From Candidatus Eisenbacteria bacterium (GTDB lineage: Bacteria; Eisenbacteria; RBG-16-71-46; JAFGJU01), in assembly GCA_026388185.1 (NCBI GenBank), contig JAPLKG010000002.1:1-64000 (forward strand): DNA of 64,000 nucleotides, written 5' to 3'. The position numbers and the translations under genes were made by a program. Shown in pieces: positions 41,917 through 50,756 of this stretch. How positions within the stretch are numbered: position 1 is the first letter of the stretch; the number at the start of each line of letters is the position of its first letter. The notes under the pieces were generated by a model that worked only from the letters and a program-made list of their open reading frames with translations, had not been told where the DNA came from and made no database searches.

Positions 41917-44124
41917 ATGTCAGCTAAGACTGTCCATCTTGCCATTGTGTGGCATATGCATCAACCGATGTACAAGGACCCCAGAACCGGTGTCTACGTC
42001 CTTCCCTGGGTCCGACTTCACGCGTCAAAGGACTACGCTGACATGGTGCGCGTGCTCCGGAAGTTTCCCGACGTGCGAGTGACGTTCAACCTTGTTCCCT
42101 CTCTCATGGAACAGATTGAAGAGTACGCTCGCAACGAAGCAAAGGATTACTTCCTCGAAATCTCGAGGAAGGCCCCCGAGTCCATGTTCAACGCCGAGAA
42201 ACTCTTTCTCCTCAAGAACTTCTTCCCGGGACACATGAAGAAGGTGGCGGATCGATATCCTTATTACTACAGGCTCTATCGCAAGACCGTCTCCCTGCAG
42301 GAAGCGCTGGCGCGAAAAGAGGGATTGGCAAAATTCACGGCACAGGATTTTCTTGACCTGCAGGCTCTGTTCAATCTTGTGTGGCTGGATCCTTCGTATC
42401 TTCAAGATCCCGACTTGGCCGGTATAGCTTCGAAGGCTTCCGGCTTCAAGCCCGAGGAAAGGGACGCCATCCTTGCCAAGCAGCTTGCCGTCACGGCGAA
42501 CGTGCTGCCGGCGTATCGAGAGGCTCTCTCGAGGGGCCAGATTGAACTCTCGTGTTCTGCCTACTATCATCCGATACTGCCTCTCTTGTGCGACGTCTCG
42601 GTTGCGCGTGAGGCCATGCCCGACGCGGCGCTCCCGAAGTCCCAGATCAAGTGGCCTGAGGACGCTCTCGCGCAGCTAACGCAGGCCACGAGTTACTATG
42701 AACGGCTATTCGGCAGTGCGCCTCGGGGTCTCTGGCCGTCGGAGGGAGGCGTGAGCGAGAAAACACTCGGACTGGCCAGGAAGGCGGGTTTCGAGTGGGC
42801 CGCAGCGGACGAGGACATCCTGGCGAGGGCCAAGGACGTGGCGAGAGGCGGAAAACGCGAGGTCAGGAGTTTCCTGTACGCACCTTACCGGTTCGACACA
42901 CCGTCGGGTCCAATATCCGTGGTGTTCCGCGACAAGGTCCTCTCCGACTTGATCGGCTTCACTTACATGAACTGGACCACAAAGGCGGCAGTGGGGGACT
43001 TCATGCTGCGCCTGGCGCGCGTTGCCGAACGCTGGCAGGAACCCGATCCGCTCGTCACGGTCATACTGGACGGTGAGAACTGCTGGGAGTTTTACGAGAA
43101 CGACGGGCAGGACTTTCTTGAGCTCTTGTACGAAAGGCTCTCTTCCGAGCCCGGCATCAAGACGACCACAATAAGTGAATACCTCGAACGCTTCCCGGCC
43201 TCCAGGAAATTGGAGGCCGTGCCGGCAGGTTCGTGGATTGACAGCAACTTCAGGATATGGGTAGGGCACGTCGAAGACAATATCGCGTGGGATCTTCTGG
43301 CGGACGCCCGCAACGCTCTGAACGATTACGCGCAGTGTCATGCGAGTCTTGAAGAAAGTGAGCCGGTAAAGGCTGCGTGGCGGGAAATCTACATCGCGGA
43401 AGGAAGCGACTGGTTCTGGTGGTACGGGGACGACAATACGTCGGCATTCGATCTCCAGTTTGACGCGCTTTTCAGGAGCCATCTGATAAAGGTCTACGAA
43501 TTGCTCGGTCTTGAAGTGCCTTCTCAGCTTTATTCTCCCGTGATCGGAGCGGCCGGCACAAAGCCCCACGCCATGGCGGCGCCGCCTGCGGGGTTTCTGA
43601 AGCCTAGCATCGACGGAAAGATCACGGACTACTACGAGTGGCAGTTGGGCGGATACTGCGACCTCTCCAAGAGCGGCGGCAGCATGCGTCAGGCACTCAG
43701 CGTCGTGCGGGCGCTCTATTACGGCTTCGACCTGAACAACCTCTACGTCAGGGTGGACACGACCACGAAACCCGATTCACAGGAGTTTTCTGAAATAACT
43801 CTCGTGTTTGAGGTGGCGGCGCCCGTGAGGGTGAGGATCAAAGTGCGACTCGGCCCCGATGGACGCGCAGAGCCTCGCGTTTCGGTTGAAAAGAGAGTCG
43901 ATTCCACGTGGGAGGCTATTCCGGCGTCCGTAAGATGGGCACTTGCGGACATAGTCGAATTTGCGATACCCTTCGCAGACGCAGGGCTTTCCCCGGGCAG
44001 GAGAGTGGATGCAGTCTTGCTCGTGTTCAGAGAAGGCATGGTGATAGAAAGCTGGCCGGCCCAGGAGAAGCTTGCCTTCCTGGTTCCGTCTGATGACTTT
44101 GAGAGTAGTATATGGACTGCGTGA
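41917..44124 (+). CDS. Glycoside hydrolase family 57 enzyme
   Basis: 735 residues. The N-terminal region has the GH57 hallmark HMHQP (13-17, metal/substrate site) and then AYYHPILPLL, LWPSEGG with a likely catalytic glutamate, and AAADEDIL. GH57 enzymes are alpha-amylases, amylopullulanases or 4-alpha-glucanotransferases with a (beta/alpha)7 barrel acting on alpha-glucans. Residues ~570-735 form a separate beta-sandwich, CBM9- or DOMON-like by its FDLNNLYVRVD pattern; that is tentative. No signal peptide is seen, so intracellular glycogen is the probable substrate. GGGGAG lies upstream of the ATG. No other glycogen genes are nearby. Confidence 0.8.
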   Translation: MSAKTVHLAIVWHMHQPMYKDPRTGVYVLPWVRLHASKDYADMVRVLRKFPDVRVTFNLVPSLMEQIEEYARNEAKDYFLEISRKAPESMFNAEKLFLLKNFFPGHMKKVADRYPYYYRLYRKTVSLQEALARKEGLAKFTAQDFLDLQALFNLVWLDPSYLQDPDLAGIASKASGFKPEERDAILAKQLAVTANVLPAYREALSRGQIELSCSAYYHPILPLLCDVSVAREAMPDAALPKSQIKWPEDALAQLTQATSYYERLFGSAPRGLWPSEGGVSEKTLGLARKAGFEWAAADEDILARAKDVARGGKREVRSFLYAPYRFDTPSGPISVVFRDKVLSDLIGFTYMNWTTKAAVGDFMLRLARVAERWQEPDPLVTVILDGENCWEFYENDGQDFLELLYERLSSEPGIKTTTISEYLERFPASRKLEAVPAGSWIDSNFRIWVGHVEDNIAWDLLADARNALNDYAQCHASLEESEPVKAAWREIYIAEGSDWFWWYGDDNTSAFDLQFDALFRSHLIKVYELLGLEVPSQLYSPVIGAAGTKPHAMAAPPAGFLKPSIDGKITDYYEWQLGGYCDLSKSGGSMRQALSVVRALYYGFDLNNLYVRVDTTTKPDSQEFSEITLVFEVAAPVRVRIKVRLGPDGRAEPRVSVEKRVDSTWEAIPASVRWALADIVEFAIPFADAGLSPGRRVDAVLLVFREGMVIESWPAQEKLAFLVPSDDFESSIWTA

Positions 44125-44212
44125 TGTCTGAGGCCGCGTCACGTCTGACATCCGGGTGGCCGTCGTGTGTCTTTGTTTGTCTCTGATCCGACTTGTCCAA
44201 CGGAGGTAAAAG

Positions 44213-44584
44213 GTGAACGAACAACTTGAACCGAAAGAACAAGTTGAACCAAAAGAGGCGCGACTCCTTGCAGCAGCGTCCTACGTCTTGTTCCTGTGTT
44301 TTCTACCGCCGCTCCTTATCAAAGAGAACGGCTTCGCGATGCATCACGCCAGACAGGGATTCCTCCTTTTCTTCGTGGAAATCGTCCTCTCAATATTGGT
44401 CTACATCGTAGAGCACTCCATAGGCCTCATCCCGATTCTCGGCTTCTTGATCGTGGTCCTTCTCAAGTTTGCGACCGGCATCGCCATCCTACTGGTGGTC
44501 GTCATAGGTATCGTCAAGGCAATCTCCGGTCAGACCTGGACAATTCCTTTCGTGGGGGAGTACAGCTCCAAGGTCCCGTTCTAG
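44213..44584 (+). CDS. Small DUF4870-like membrane protein
   Basis: 123 residues with a GTG start after ACGGAGGTAAAAG. A charged N-terminal tail (EQLEPKEQVEPKEARLL) is followed by a four-helix hydrophobic core (AASYVLFLCFLPPLL, GFLLFFVEIVLSILVYIVEH, GLIPILGFLIVVLLKFATGI, AILLVVVIGIVKA) with MHHARQGF between helices 1 and 2, the DUF4870 hallmark (HAxQ/RqG-like). Function unknown. It is the last plus-strand gene before the strand switch; dif-like site and a strong hairpin follow. Confidence 0.7.
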   Translation: MNEQLEPKEQVEPKEARLLAAASYVLFLCFLPPLLIKENGFAMHHARQGFLLFFVEIVLSILVYIVEHSIGLIPILGFLIVVLLKFATGIAILLVVVIGIVKAISGQTWTIPFVGEYSSKVPF

Positions 44585-44715
44585 GCGATGTTCTAGGCGG
44601 CCGCAGGCTCTTGCGCACGTGCCGGATCCAGCCGTCCACGTCGCGCGCACGATTCCGGCCGTCAGAGCAACAAATTGCACGACTGCCAAGCGCCTCACAG
44701 GGTACGCATGACGTA

Positions 44716-44749
44716 GCCACGGGCGGGCCGGAGTGCCCGCCCGGTGGCG
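44716..44749. terminator. Strong hairpin, likely bidirectional terminator
   Basis: GGGCGGGC (44721-44728) pairs with GCCCGCCC (44735-44742) over CGGAGT, extended by GCCAC with GTGGC around a one-base bulge. It is 130 bases after the last plus-strand gene and may end transcripts from both sides. Confidence 0.6.
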
Positions 44750-44817
44750 GCGTAGGCCTCGCTGCTCATACCGCATCCAGCTTGGGACTCGAACCCCTTC
44801 CCCGGCGCCCGATTTCT

Positions 44818-44845
44818 ATGTCGCATAATACCTATTATGTAAACC
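44818..44845 (+). other. dif: dif-like Xer recombination site
   Basis: 28 bp: left arm ATGTCGCATAA (44818-44828), central TACCTA (44829-44834), right arm TTATGTAAACC (44835-44845). The right arm TTATGTAAAC is the same as that of B. subtilis dif as I recall it, and CGCATAA-(6)-TTATG matches E. coli dif. The arms are an imperfect inverted repeat, as in known sites. It lies exactly at the switch from plus-strand to minus-strand genes. XerC and XerD are both encoded upstream. Confidence 0.8.
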
Positions 44846-44942
44846 TACTAGTCCAAAGCCTTCTAGCGGCCTCATTCCGCCCGCGCCGAGCACGATCCGA
44901 TCAGCTCGACTCAGCCTGTAGCTCGCCACCTTACCCGGTAAC

Positions 44943-47459
44943 TCATCTTGTCACTATGTTGAGTAGTTTACCCTGGACGTGGAAGGTTTCCTTTATGTCC
45001 TTGTCCTTCAGGTGCTGGGAGACCTTGGGATCCTGCTTCGCAGCCGTCTCGATTTCGTCTCTGGGCGTCCCCGCGGCCAGCGTGAGCCTGGCGCGCACCT
45101 TTCCGTTCACTTGGACGACCAGCAGGTAGGTCTCCTCAGTCAAGGCGTCCTCGTCCCATTCGGGCCACGGCTGGAGGAAGACGCTCCCGGGCGCGGCTCC
45201 TGCGGGCGCCAGCCAGCCGCCTGGTTTTGCGCCCCTAACGCGGGCTGATGCGGGCAGCTTTAGCCAGAGCTCCTCGGCAATGTGAGGAGTCATGGGCGAA
45301 AGCAGGACGACGAGGGCTCGCATGGCCTCGTCTACGACGTCATCCTGCCTCTCGGAGGCTTCGCCTCGAATGTAAACGGTTACGGCATTACTCAGTTCCA
45401 TTAAAGCACTTACGGCCGTGTTTTGATGGAACGTCTGAAGGTCAAGCGACACCTTCTTTATGGTTTGGTGGACCTTTCGCCTGAGCGCCACGGAACCGGG
45501 GGTGGGGGCACCGCCGGGTTTTCTCTTGCCTTCGGAGGCGTAGTAGTTCATGACGAGGCTCCATAGCCTCCCCAGGAACCGGTGGGCGCCTTCGACTCCC
45601 CTCTCCGTCCATTCCACGTCCCTGTCGGGAGGGCCGATGAAGAGAGTGTAAAGCCTTGCCGTATCCGCGCCGTAACGTCCAATAAGATCCTCGTTGCTCA
45701 CGACGTTGCCCTTTGACTTGGACATTTTCGCGCCGTTCATGCAGATCATGCCCTGCGTAAAAAGGCGCCTGAACGGCTCGCCAAAATCGAGTCGCCCTGC
45801 GTCCCTCAAGGCCTTCGTGATGAATCGAGAGTACATGAGGTGCAGGATGGCGTGCTCGACCCCGCCGATGTAGAGGTCCACGGGCAGCCAGCGGTTGACC
45901 AGTTCTCGACTGAAGGGATGTGTCGCATCCCGGGGTGTCGGATAGCGCAGATAGTACCAACTCGAATCTACGAAAGTATCGAGCGTGTCGGTTTCCCTGC
46001 GGGCAGGTCCGCCGCACTTGGGGCACGTCGCCTTGAGAAAATCGCTCCTCTTCAAAAGCGGCGACTTTCCGTCCGGCTCGAACTTCACGTCCTCGGGTAG
46101 AATCACCGGCAAGTCCGATTCGGGCACCGGCACCACGGAACATTTCTCGCAATAGACGACGGGTATGGGCGTCCCCCAATATCGTTGACGCGACACGAGC
46201 CAATCTCTGAGCCTGAAGCGCACTGCTCTCCGGCCAATCCCCTTGTCCTCCATGTACGAGGCTATCCTGTCACGCGCCTCGTCGCTCGGAAGCCGAGAGA
46301 ACTGCCCGGATTCTACGAGCATTCCATCCTCTTCGTAGGCCTCAGAGAGCTTCTCAGGCCGGTCTTTGCCGCTCGGTACGATCACTTCCTTCACGTCGAG
46401 ACCATATTTGTGTGCGAACTCAAAATCCCTTTGGTCGTGAGCCGGAACGGCCATGACGGCGCCCGTTCCATATTCCACGACGACGTAGTTCGCGATCCAG
46501 ATCGGAATTCTTGCCCCGGTCATGGGATTCGTGGCATAGAGTCCGGTGAAGACGCCCAACTTTTCCTTGGCGGGTTCCCATCGTCGCGCCAGGTTCTGCT
46601 CTCTTACCTTCTCGACGAAACTCCTGAGCTCATCGTCGTGCGTGCTACCCAGCACCCGGTCGAGTAGCCCGTGCTCGGGAGCAAGAACCATGTATGTGGC
46701 GCCGTAGATCGTGTCGTGTCTTGTCGTGAAGCAGCTTATCTTCCCGCCGGACTCCAGCGGGAAGTCTATGTCCACGCCTTCGCTTCTGCCGATCCAGTTG
46801 CGCTGCATGAGCTTCACCTTGTCCGGCCATTCGGTGAGCTCATCCAGCCCGTCAAGAAGTTCTTGAGCGTACGCAGTGATCTTGAAGAACCACTGCGCGA
46901 GTTTCCTCTGAGTGACCTCAGTCTCGCATCGTTCGCACGCGCCGCCAATTACTTGTTCGTTGGCCAGCACCGTGCCGCACTTGGGACACCAGTTTGCAGC
47001 AGCCTCCGCCTTGTAAGCCAACCCCGCCCTGTAGAGCTCCAGGAAGAGCCAGTGCGTCCACTTGTAGTAGCCTGGTTCGCACGTCCTGACCTCCCTGCTC
47101 CAGTCAAAACCCGTGCCCCACTGCTCGAATTGGCTCTTCATCGCCCTAATGTTGGTCCGGGTCCAGTCCGCGGGGTGAATGCTCCTCTCGATTGCGGCGT
47201 TCTCGGCAGGCAGTCCGAACGCGTCCCAGCCCATTGGCCTGAGGACGTCGTACCCCTGCATGATCTTCATCCTGGCAACCGAGTCGCCCAGGATGTAATT
47301 TCTGCCGTGACCCGCATGGAGCTCGCCCGACGGATATGGAAACATGTCCAAACAGTAGAATTTCTGTTTCGAATTGTCGAACTTTGCCTTGAAAAGCCCG
47401 ATCTCGTCCCAGTAGTGCCGCCACCTGGCTTCTATTCTTTCAAAGTCGTAGCTACTCAT
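44943..47459 (-). CDS. leuS: Leucyl-tRNA synthetase
   Basis: 838 residues; class I synthetase charging tRNA-Leu. The HIGH-type motif is [15 protein letters not shown], the KMSKS motif is [12 protein letters not shown]. An editing domain (CP1) with [18 protein letters not shown] lies between. Zinc-ribbon cysteines ([20 protein letters not shown]) and a second set CPKCGG are visible, as is [15 protein letters not shown] 47459 is chosen, although the frame opens at TTG 47468, two bases from GGGGAG. In E. coli leuS lies beside lptE and holA; here the same three genes are near, with a thioredoxin system between. Confidence 0.96.
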   Translation of the reverse strand: MSSYDFERIEARWRHYWDEIGLFKAKFDNSKQKFYCLDMFPYPSGELHAGHGRNYILGDSVARMKIMQGYDVLRPMGWDAFGLPAENAAIERSIHPADWTRTNIRAMKSQFEQWGTGFDWSREVRTCEPGYYKWTHWLFLELYRAGLAYKAEAAANWCPKCGTVLANEQVIGGACERCETEVTQRKLAQWFFKITAYAQELLDGLDELTEWPDKVKLMQRNWIGRSEGVDIDFPLESGGKISCFTTRHDTIYGATYMVLAPEHGLLDRVLGSTHDDELRSFVEKVREQNLARRWEPAKEKLGVFTGLYATNPMTGARIPIWIANYVVVEYGTGAVMAVPAHDQRDFEFAHKYGLDVKEVIVPSGKDRPEKLSEAYEEDGMLVESGQFSRLPSDEARDRIASYMEDKGIGRRAVRFRLRDWLVSRQRYWGTPIPVVYCEKCSVVPVPESDLPVILPEDVKFEPDGKSPLLKRSDFLKATCPKCGGPARRETDTLDTFVDSSWYYLRYPTPRDATHPFSRELVNRWLPVDLYIGGVEHAILHLMYSRFITKALRDAGRLDFGEPFRRLFTQGMICMNGAKMSKSKGNVVSNEDLIGRYGADTARLYTLFIGPPDRDVEWTERGVEGAHRFLGRLWSLVMNYYASEGKRKPGGAPTPGSVALRRKVHQTIKKVSLDLQTFHQNTAVSALMELSNAVTVYIRGEASERQDDVVDEAMRALVVLLSPMTPHIAEELWLKLPASARVRGAKPGGWLAPAGAAPGSVFLQPWPEWDEDALTEETYLLVVQVNGKVRARLTLAAGTPRDEIETAAKQDPKVSQHLKDKDIKETFHVQGKLLNIVTR

Positions 47460-47480
47460 GAGGCCCAATTCTCCCCACGG

Positions 47481-48317
47481 TTACCCCTTTCCCTCACGCG
47501 CAAGCGTTAATTGACGCAGAGCCTCCTGCCCGACCCACTTGGCCGAAGCCCTCTCCTGCAGCCTCTTCAGTACATCGACGCCCTTTCCCCTTTGACCCGA
47601 GGCCAAGAGGGAAAGACCGTAGAAGAGTTGCGCTTCGTCAATCCGTTCACTACTCTTGAAGCGGCTCGAGAACTTCGCCAACTCGCTCACAGCCGACTCG
47701 TAGCTGCCTTGCTTGAAACGACAAACCGCAAGATTCAACGTGGCGTCGGCCTTCCTCTTTTGACTTGGGTCTCTTACTATTTTCTCGAGTATCTTCGTGG
47801 CCTCCTTAAACTGACCCTTCGCCATCAGTTCGTCGGCGTACAAGTAGCCCATCTCAACGTCACCGGGGTTCTTCTTGTGTTTCTCGGCGCGTGCGTCAAG
47901 CGTTCCCTTGTCATTGAGGATGCCGTCAAGGGCGGCGTCCAGCACCGCGGCCGTCACGTAACCGTAGATTCTCTTTATCTCGATTCCGTCTCTCGAAAGA
48001 AAAACAATAATGGGATAGGCGCTGATTCTGAACTGGCGGGCCAGTTGCCTTTCTCTTTCGGCATTGATCTTGAGGCAGACAAAATCCTTGGCCGACCCGA
48101 TGACGCTTGGGTCGGTGTACGTCTTGGCGTCAAGCACCTTGCAGTAGTGGCACCACAGGGTGTAGAAGTCTATCATCACCGGTTTCCGTTCGATTCTCGC
48201 GCGTTCAAGACCCGTCGAGTAATCATACATCCAGTCTATTCCGCCGGTAGCGGCGAAAACCCGGGTCGATGTGGCAATCGCGAGAAGAACCATCGTCAGA
48301 AACAAACGATTCTTCAA
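47481..48317 (-). CDS. Periplasmic thioredoxin-like protein with TPR tail
   Basis: 278 residues with a TTG start after GAGGAGGGG. A signal peptide (FLTMVLLAIATSTRVFA) leads to a thioredoxin-fold domain with an active site WCHYC (Cys56, Cys59), and AYPIIVFLSRDG as the cis-proline loop region. Residues ~160-270 are TPR-like (KGQFKEATKILEKIVRD, FKQGSYESAVSELAKFSSRF). Such thioredoxins act in the periplasm as reductase, isomerase or chaperone-like carriers. The HY dipeptide between the cysteines is unusual for thioredoxin (GP) and more like a periplasmic thioredoxin-like (TlpA/DUF255) type. It lies beside trxB and trxA, suggesting a redox module. Confidence 0.75.
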   Translation of the reverse strand: MKNRLFLTMVLLAIATSTRVFAATGGIDWMYDYSTGLERARIERKPVMIDFYTLWCHYCKVLDAKTYTDPSVIGSAKDFVCLKINAERERQLARQFRISAYPIIVFLSRDGIEIKRIYGYVTAAVLDAALDGILNDKGTLDARAEKHKKNPGDVEMGYLYADELMAKGQFKEATKILEKIVRDPSQKRKADATLNLAVCRFKQGSYESAVSELAKFSSRFKSSERIDEAQLFYGLSLLASGQRGKGVDVLKRLQERASAKWVGQEALRQLTLAREGKG

Positions 48318-48343
48318 TTCTCCCCTCCTCTTTTAGGCGCTTG

Positions 48344-49279
48344 CTAGGCTTGCCTGGGCTCTCGATTCTCCAGGTACCTCACGGCAGACATCGCAGCCAC
48401 CGCACCGTCACCAACCGCGGTCGATATCTGCCGCAGACTCTTACGCCTAACGTCTCCGGCGGCAAAGATACCTCGGACCGACGTCCCCATGTCCTCGTCG
48501 GTGACCACATAGCCTCTCTCGTCGCATCTGACGGCACCGCGCAGGAACTCTGTGTTGGGATAAAGGCCCACGTAAAGAAATACACCGGAGACGGCTATTC
48601 GTCTCACTACGCCGCTATTCAGGTCTCTCACTTCGACGGCCTCCACGCCCTCCGAGCCGACTATCCTCTCCACCACCGAATGCTTGACCAACTCTATTTT
48701 CTCGTTGCCCACGACACGCTCCACGAGCAACTTGACCGCTCTGAACTCATCCCTCCTGTGCACCAGGTACACTTTCCTGCAAAATCTTGTGAGAAAGAGC
48801 GCTTCGTCAAGTGCGGAGTCGCCACCTCCCAAAACTGCTACTTCCTGGTCCTTGAACAAAGGGCCGTCGCACGTGGCGCAGTATGACACCCCCTTACCGA
48901 AAAACTCTCGCTCTCCCGGGACTCCAAGTTCCGCCGACCTCGCTCCCGAAGCGACTATCAGAGCCGCCGACCGCAGCGATCCGACCCCGCCTTCCACGAC
49001 GATCTCGCCCCCCGCCAACGACACGCTCTCCACTTCTTGACTCACGATCTCGAGCCCGAAGGAGCGTGCCTGCTTCTCCATGCGCCGGCAGAGCTCAATT
49101 CCCGAAATCGGATCTTCAATTCCCGGGTAATTCTCCACCCTGGCAGTGAGCGCCGCCTGGCCTCCGGGAGAGAGCCTCTCGAAGCAGCAAACACGGACTC
49201 TGGCTCGGGACGCGTACAGTCCCGCAGTCATACCTGCGGGTCCGGCGCCAATGATTAGCATTTCATAGTTAGTGGACAT
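48344..49279 (-). CDS. trxB: Thioredoxin reductase
   Basis: 311 residues; NADPH-dependent flavoprotein that reduces thioredoxin. The FAD motif is MLIIGAGPAGMTAGLYASRA; the redox-active disulfide is CATC (Cys134, Cys137); the NADPH motif is VAVLGGGDSALDEALFLTRF. The end shows GIFAAGDVRRKSLRQISTAV. Length is normal. It begins 60 bases downstream of the trxA stop on the same strand. No good Shine-Dalgarno site precedes the ATG. Confidence 0.96.
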   Translation of the reverse strand: MSTNYEMLIIGAGPAGMTAGLYASRARVRVCCFERLSPGGQAALTARVENYPGIEDPISGIELCRRMEKQARSFGLEIVSQEVESVSLAGGEIVVEGGVGSLRSAALIVASGARSAELGVPGEREFFGKGVSYCATCDGPLFKDQEVAVLGGGDSALDEALFLTRFCRKVYLVHRRDEFRAVKLLVERVVGNEKIELVKHSVVERIVGSEGVEAVEVRDLNSGVVRRIAVSGVFLYVGLYPNTEFLRGAVRCDERGYVVTDEDMGTSVRGIFAAGDVRRKSLRQISTAVGDGAVAAMSAVRYLENREPRQA

Positions 49280-49341
49280 TAGGGGCTCTTGGCGGGAAGA
49301 AGCTTAAGCCTGGTGCCGTGAACCGATCCTTTGAATAACCT

Positions 49342-49677
49342 TCAACCCTTGAGAACGGCATCGAGTCTCTTCTCAAGTTCACCTTTCGGAACGGCTCCTA
49401 TCACTTGGTTCGCCACGATCCCGCCCTTGAAGATCAAGAGTGAAGGGATGCTTCTAATGCTGTATCTCGACGCCAGGGATTGATTTTCATCTACATTGAC
49501 CTTGCAGACCTTTACTCTGCCGGCGTACTGCTGAGCGATTTCTTCGACAGAGGCGGCGATCATCCTACACGGCCCGCACCACTCAGCCCAGAAGTCAACC
49601 ATGACCGGAGTGATTGACTTGAGTACTTCACTTTCGAAATTCGATTCGGTCACTTCCAGCGGCTTGACTTCTGCCAT
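49342..49677 (-). CDS. trxA: Thioredoxin
   Basis: 111 residues with active site [11 protein letters not shown] (Cys34, Cys37) and the cis-proline in [17 protein letters not shown] 49677 is chosen because GGAGG (inside the ATGGAGGAACAG leader) is five bases before it; starts further upstream at 49689 and 49734 are less likely. It donates electrons from TrxB to ribonucleotide reductase and other enzymes. A good promoter lies in the end of holA (49740-49769). Confidence 0.95.
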   Translation of the reverse strand: MAEVKPLEVTESNFESEVLKSITPVMVDFWAEWCGPCRMIAASVEEIAQQYAGRVKVCKVNVDENQSLASRYSIRSIPSLLIFKGGIVANQVIGAVPKGELEKRLDAVLKG

Positions 49678-49739
49678 CTGTTCCTCCATGAGTTGCCAAC
49701 GGGACGGACTGGAATCGTCTGGGTGAACCCGCAAGAGTC

Positions 49740-49769
49740 ACAATACCCTACGTAACCCTATCTTGTCAA
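49740..49769 (-). promoter_or_regulatory. Putative trxA promoter inside the holA 3' end
   Basis: On the minus strand TTGACA (49769-49764) is followed after 18 bp by TATTGT (49745-49740). It gives trxA, trxB and perhaps the following genes their own start, with a leader of about 55 nt. Confidence 0.55.
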
Positions 49770-50756
49770 CTCGTTTATCAGAAGCTCTATGGCAAGTTCG
49801 GGCTCGAGAACGCCCGTCTTGATCCCTCTCTCTGTCTCGTAAAGAAATGAGATTGCCTGGCACATTTCTGATTCGTTGAACCTGCGGGCCAACTCTCCCA
49901 CCACGGCATTGTCCCTCCACGCCACTCTCTCGACTCCCGAACCCCCGGATGCCGTGAGAGCGTCGCGAAACGACCTGTTGAGCATCCACAGCAACACGGT
50001 CGGTTGAATACCGGCATCCAGGCATCTCGCGGCTTGCGTGTGGGCAGCATCCCTATCTGCGGCCGCCACCGCCATCCTGAAGCTGTTAGTGGACCCGACG
50101 GACGCGGCGCCGCCGACCAGGGAAACGTGCTCTGCCGTGATCTCCTCGCAGTTGCAGGCAACTGCCCCCGCCTTCTCAAGGATGTTCCACGTCTCGTAGC
50201 ACGAATGCCCCACGCTATCGAGAACCTCCCTGAGGAGACTCTCCTTCATTGTCTTTCCGTTTCCTTTCAGCCAGTCACCAGCCCACGTATGGGCGTCGCC
50301 CCTGTCGTTCTGCCAGAAGGCGTAAGTCGCTGCCGACCCCTCGAGAGCGCCCAGCAAACGATTGATCGAAACGCCCCCCTTCTTTCGGGCTTCATCGCCC
50401 TGGCTCGAGCTCATCAGAACGAGACTGGTACTCTTGCACGGTCTGCGGGAGTATTCCAACAACCCCGATACGTCGGCTTCCCCCATAACATCAACGCCCA
50501 CCAGTGCCACCACCCTCTTCTCCGAAAACAGAGGCGAACTCAGGCAAGCCACCTCTACGTCACCCCAGGAACAGTCCGCTCCGCTAAAAGACTGATGGTT
50601 GAGTAACCTTGCCTCGCGAGGAAGAACCATCTCCACGAGCTTCCTCAAGGCTTCCCTCTTGAGGAAGGCTTCCGTACCCGAGAAGAAGTACACGTGAGGC
50701 AGCTCCCGGCCCGAGAGGTCTCTCAGAAAGTCGGCGTAGCCTCTGGCTCTTCTCAC
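49758..50756 (-). CDS. holA: DNA polymerase III delta subunit
   Basis: 332 residues; clamp-loader subunit that opens the sliding clamp. The N-terminal part LPHVYFFSGTEAFLKREALR, then SSPLFSEKRVVALVGVD, and the helical C-terminal collar domain (QPTVLLWMLNRSFRDAL, IELLINEL) match HolA. The Walker A motif is degenerate, as in all delta subunits. The GTG start overlaps the lptE stop by four bases (GTGA), so translation is coupled. The lptE-holA pairing is conserved in many Gram-negatives. Confidence 0.88.
   Translation of the reverse strand: MRRARGYADFLRDLSGRELPHVYFFSGTEAFLKREALRKLVEMVLPREARLLNHQSFSGADCSWGDVEVACLSSPLFSEKRVVALVGVDVMGEADVSGLLEYSRRPCKSTSLVLMSSSQGDEARKKGGVSINRLLGALEGSAATYAFWQNDRGDAHTWAGDWLKGNGKTMKESLLREVLDSVGHSCYETWNILEKAGAVACNCEEITAEHVSLVGGAASVGSTNSFRMAVAAADRDAAHTQAARCLDAGIQPTVLLWMLNRSFRDALTASGGSGVERVAWRDNAVVGELARRFNESEMCQAISFLYETERGIKTGVLEPELAIELLINELTR

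Larger units (their letters stand above)
44585..44942. other. Intergenic region between convergent gene blocks, with terminator and dif-like site
   Basis: 358 bases without a gene, between the last plus-strand gene and leuS (minus). It contains a strong hairpin (44716-44749) and the dif-like site (44818-44845). A short GGGACTCGAACCCC (44784-44797) resembles an inverted T-arm but no tRNA folds around it. Confidence 0.65.

Noticed and set aside
42706-43569. A 287-codon minus-strand frame across the GH57 gene
   Set aside because: Shadow of the GH57 coding frame; no family pattern or ribosome-binding site.
44784-44797. T-arm-like GGGACTCGAACCCC, as if a tRNA lay on the minus strand beside the dif-like site
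   Set aside because: No acceptor stem, anticodon arm or CCA can be drawn, and the T stem would need mismatches.
44296-45129. A 277-codon plus-strand frame spanning the dif-like site and the leuS end
   Set aside because: It runs through the hairpin, the dif-like site and leuS; residues are low-complexity Arg/Ser/Pro and not protein-like.
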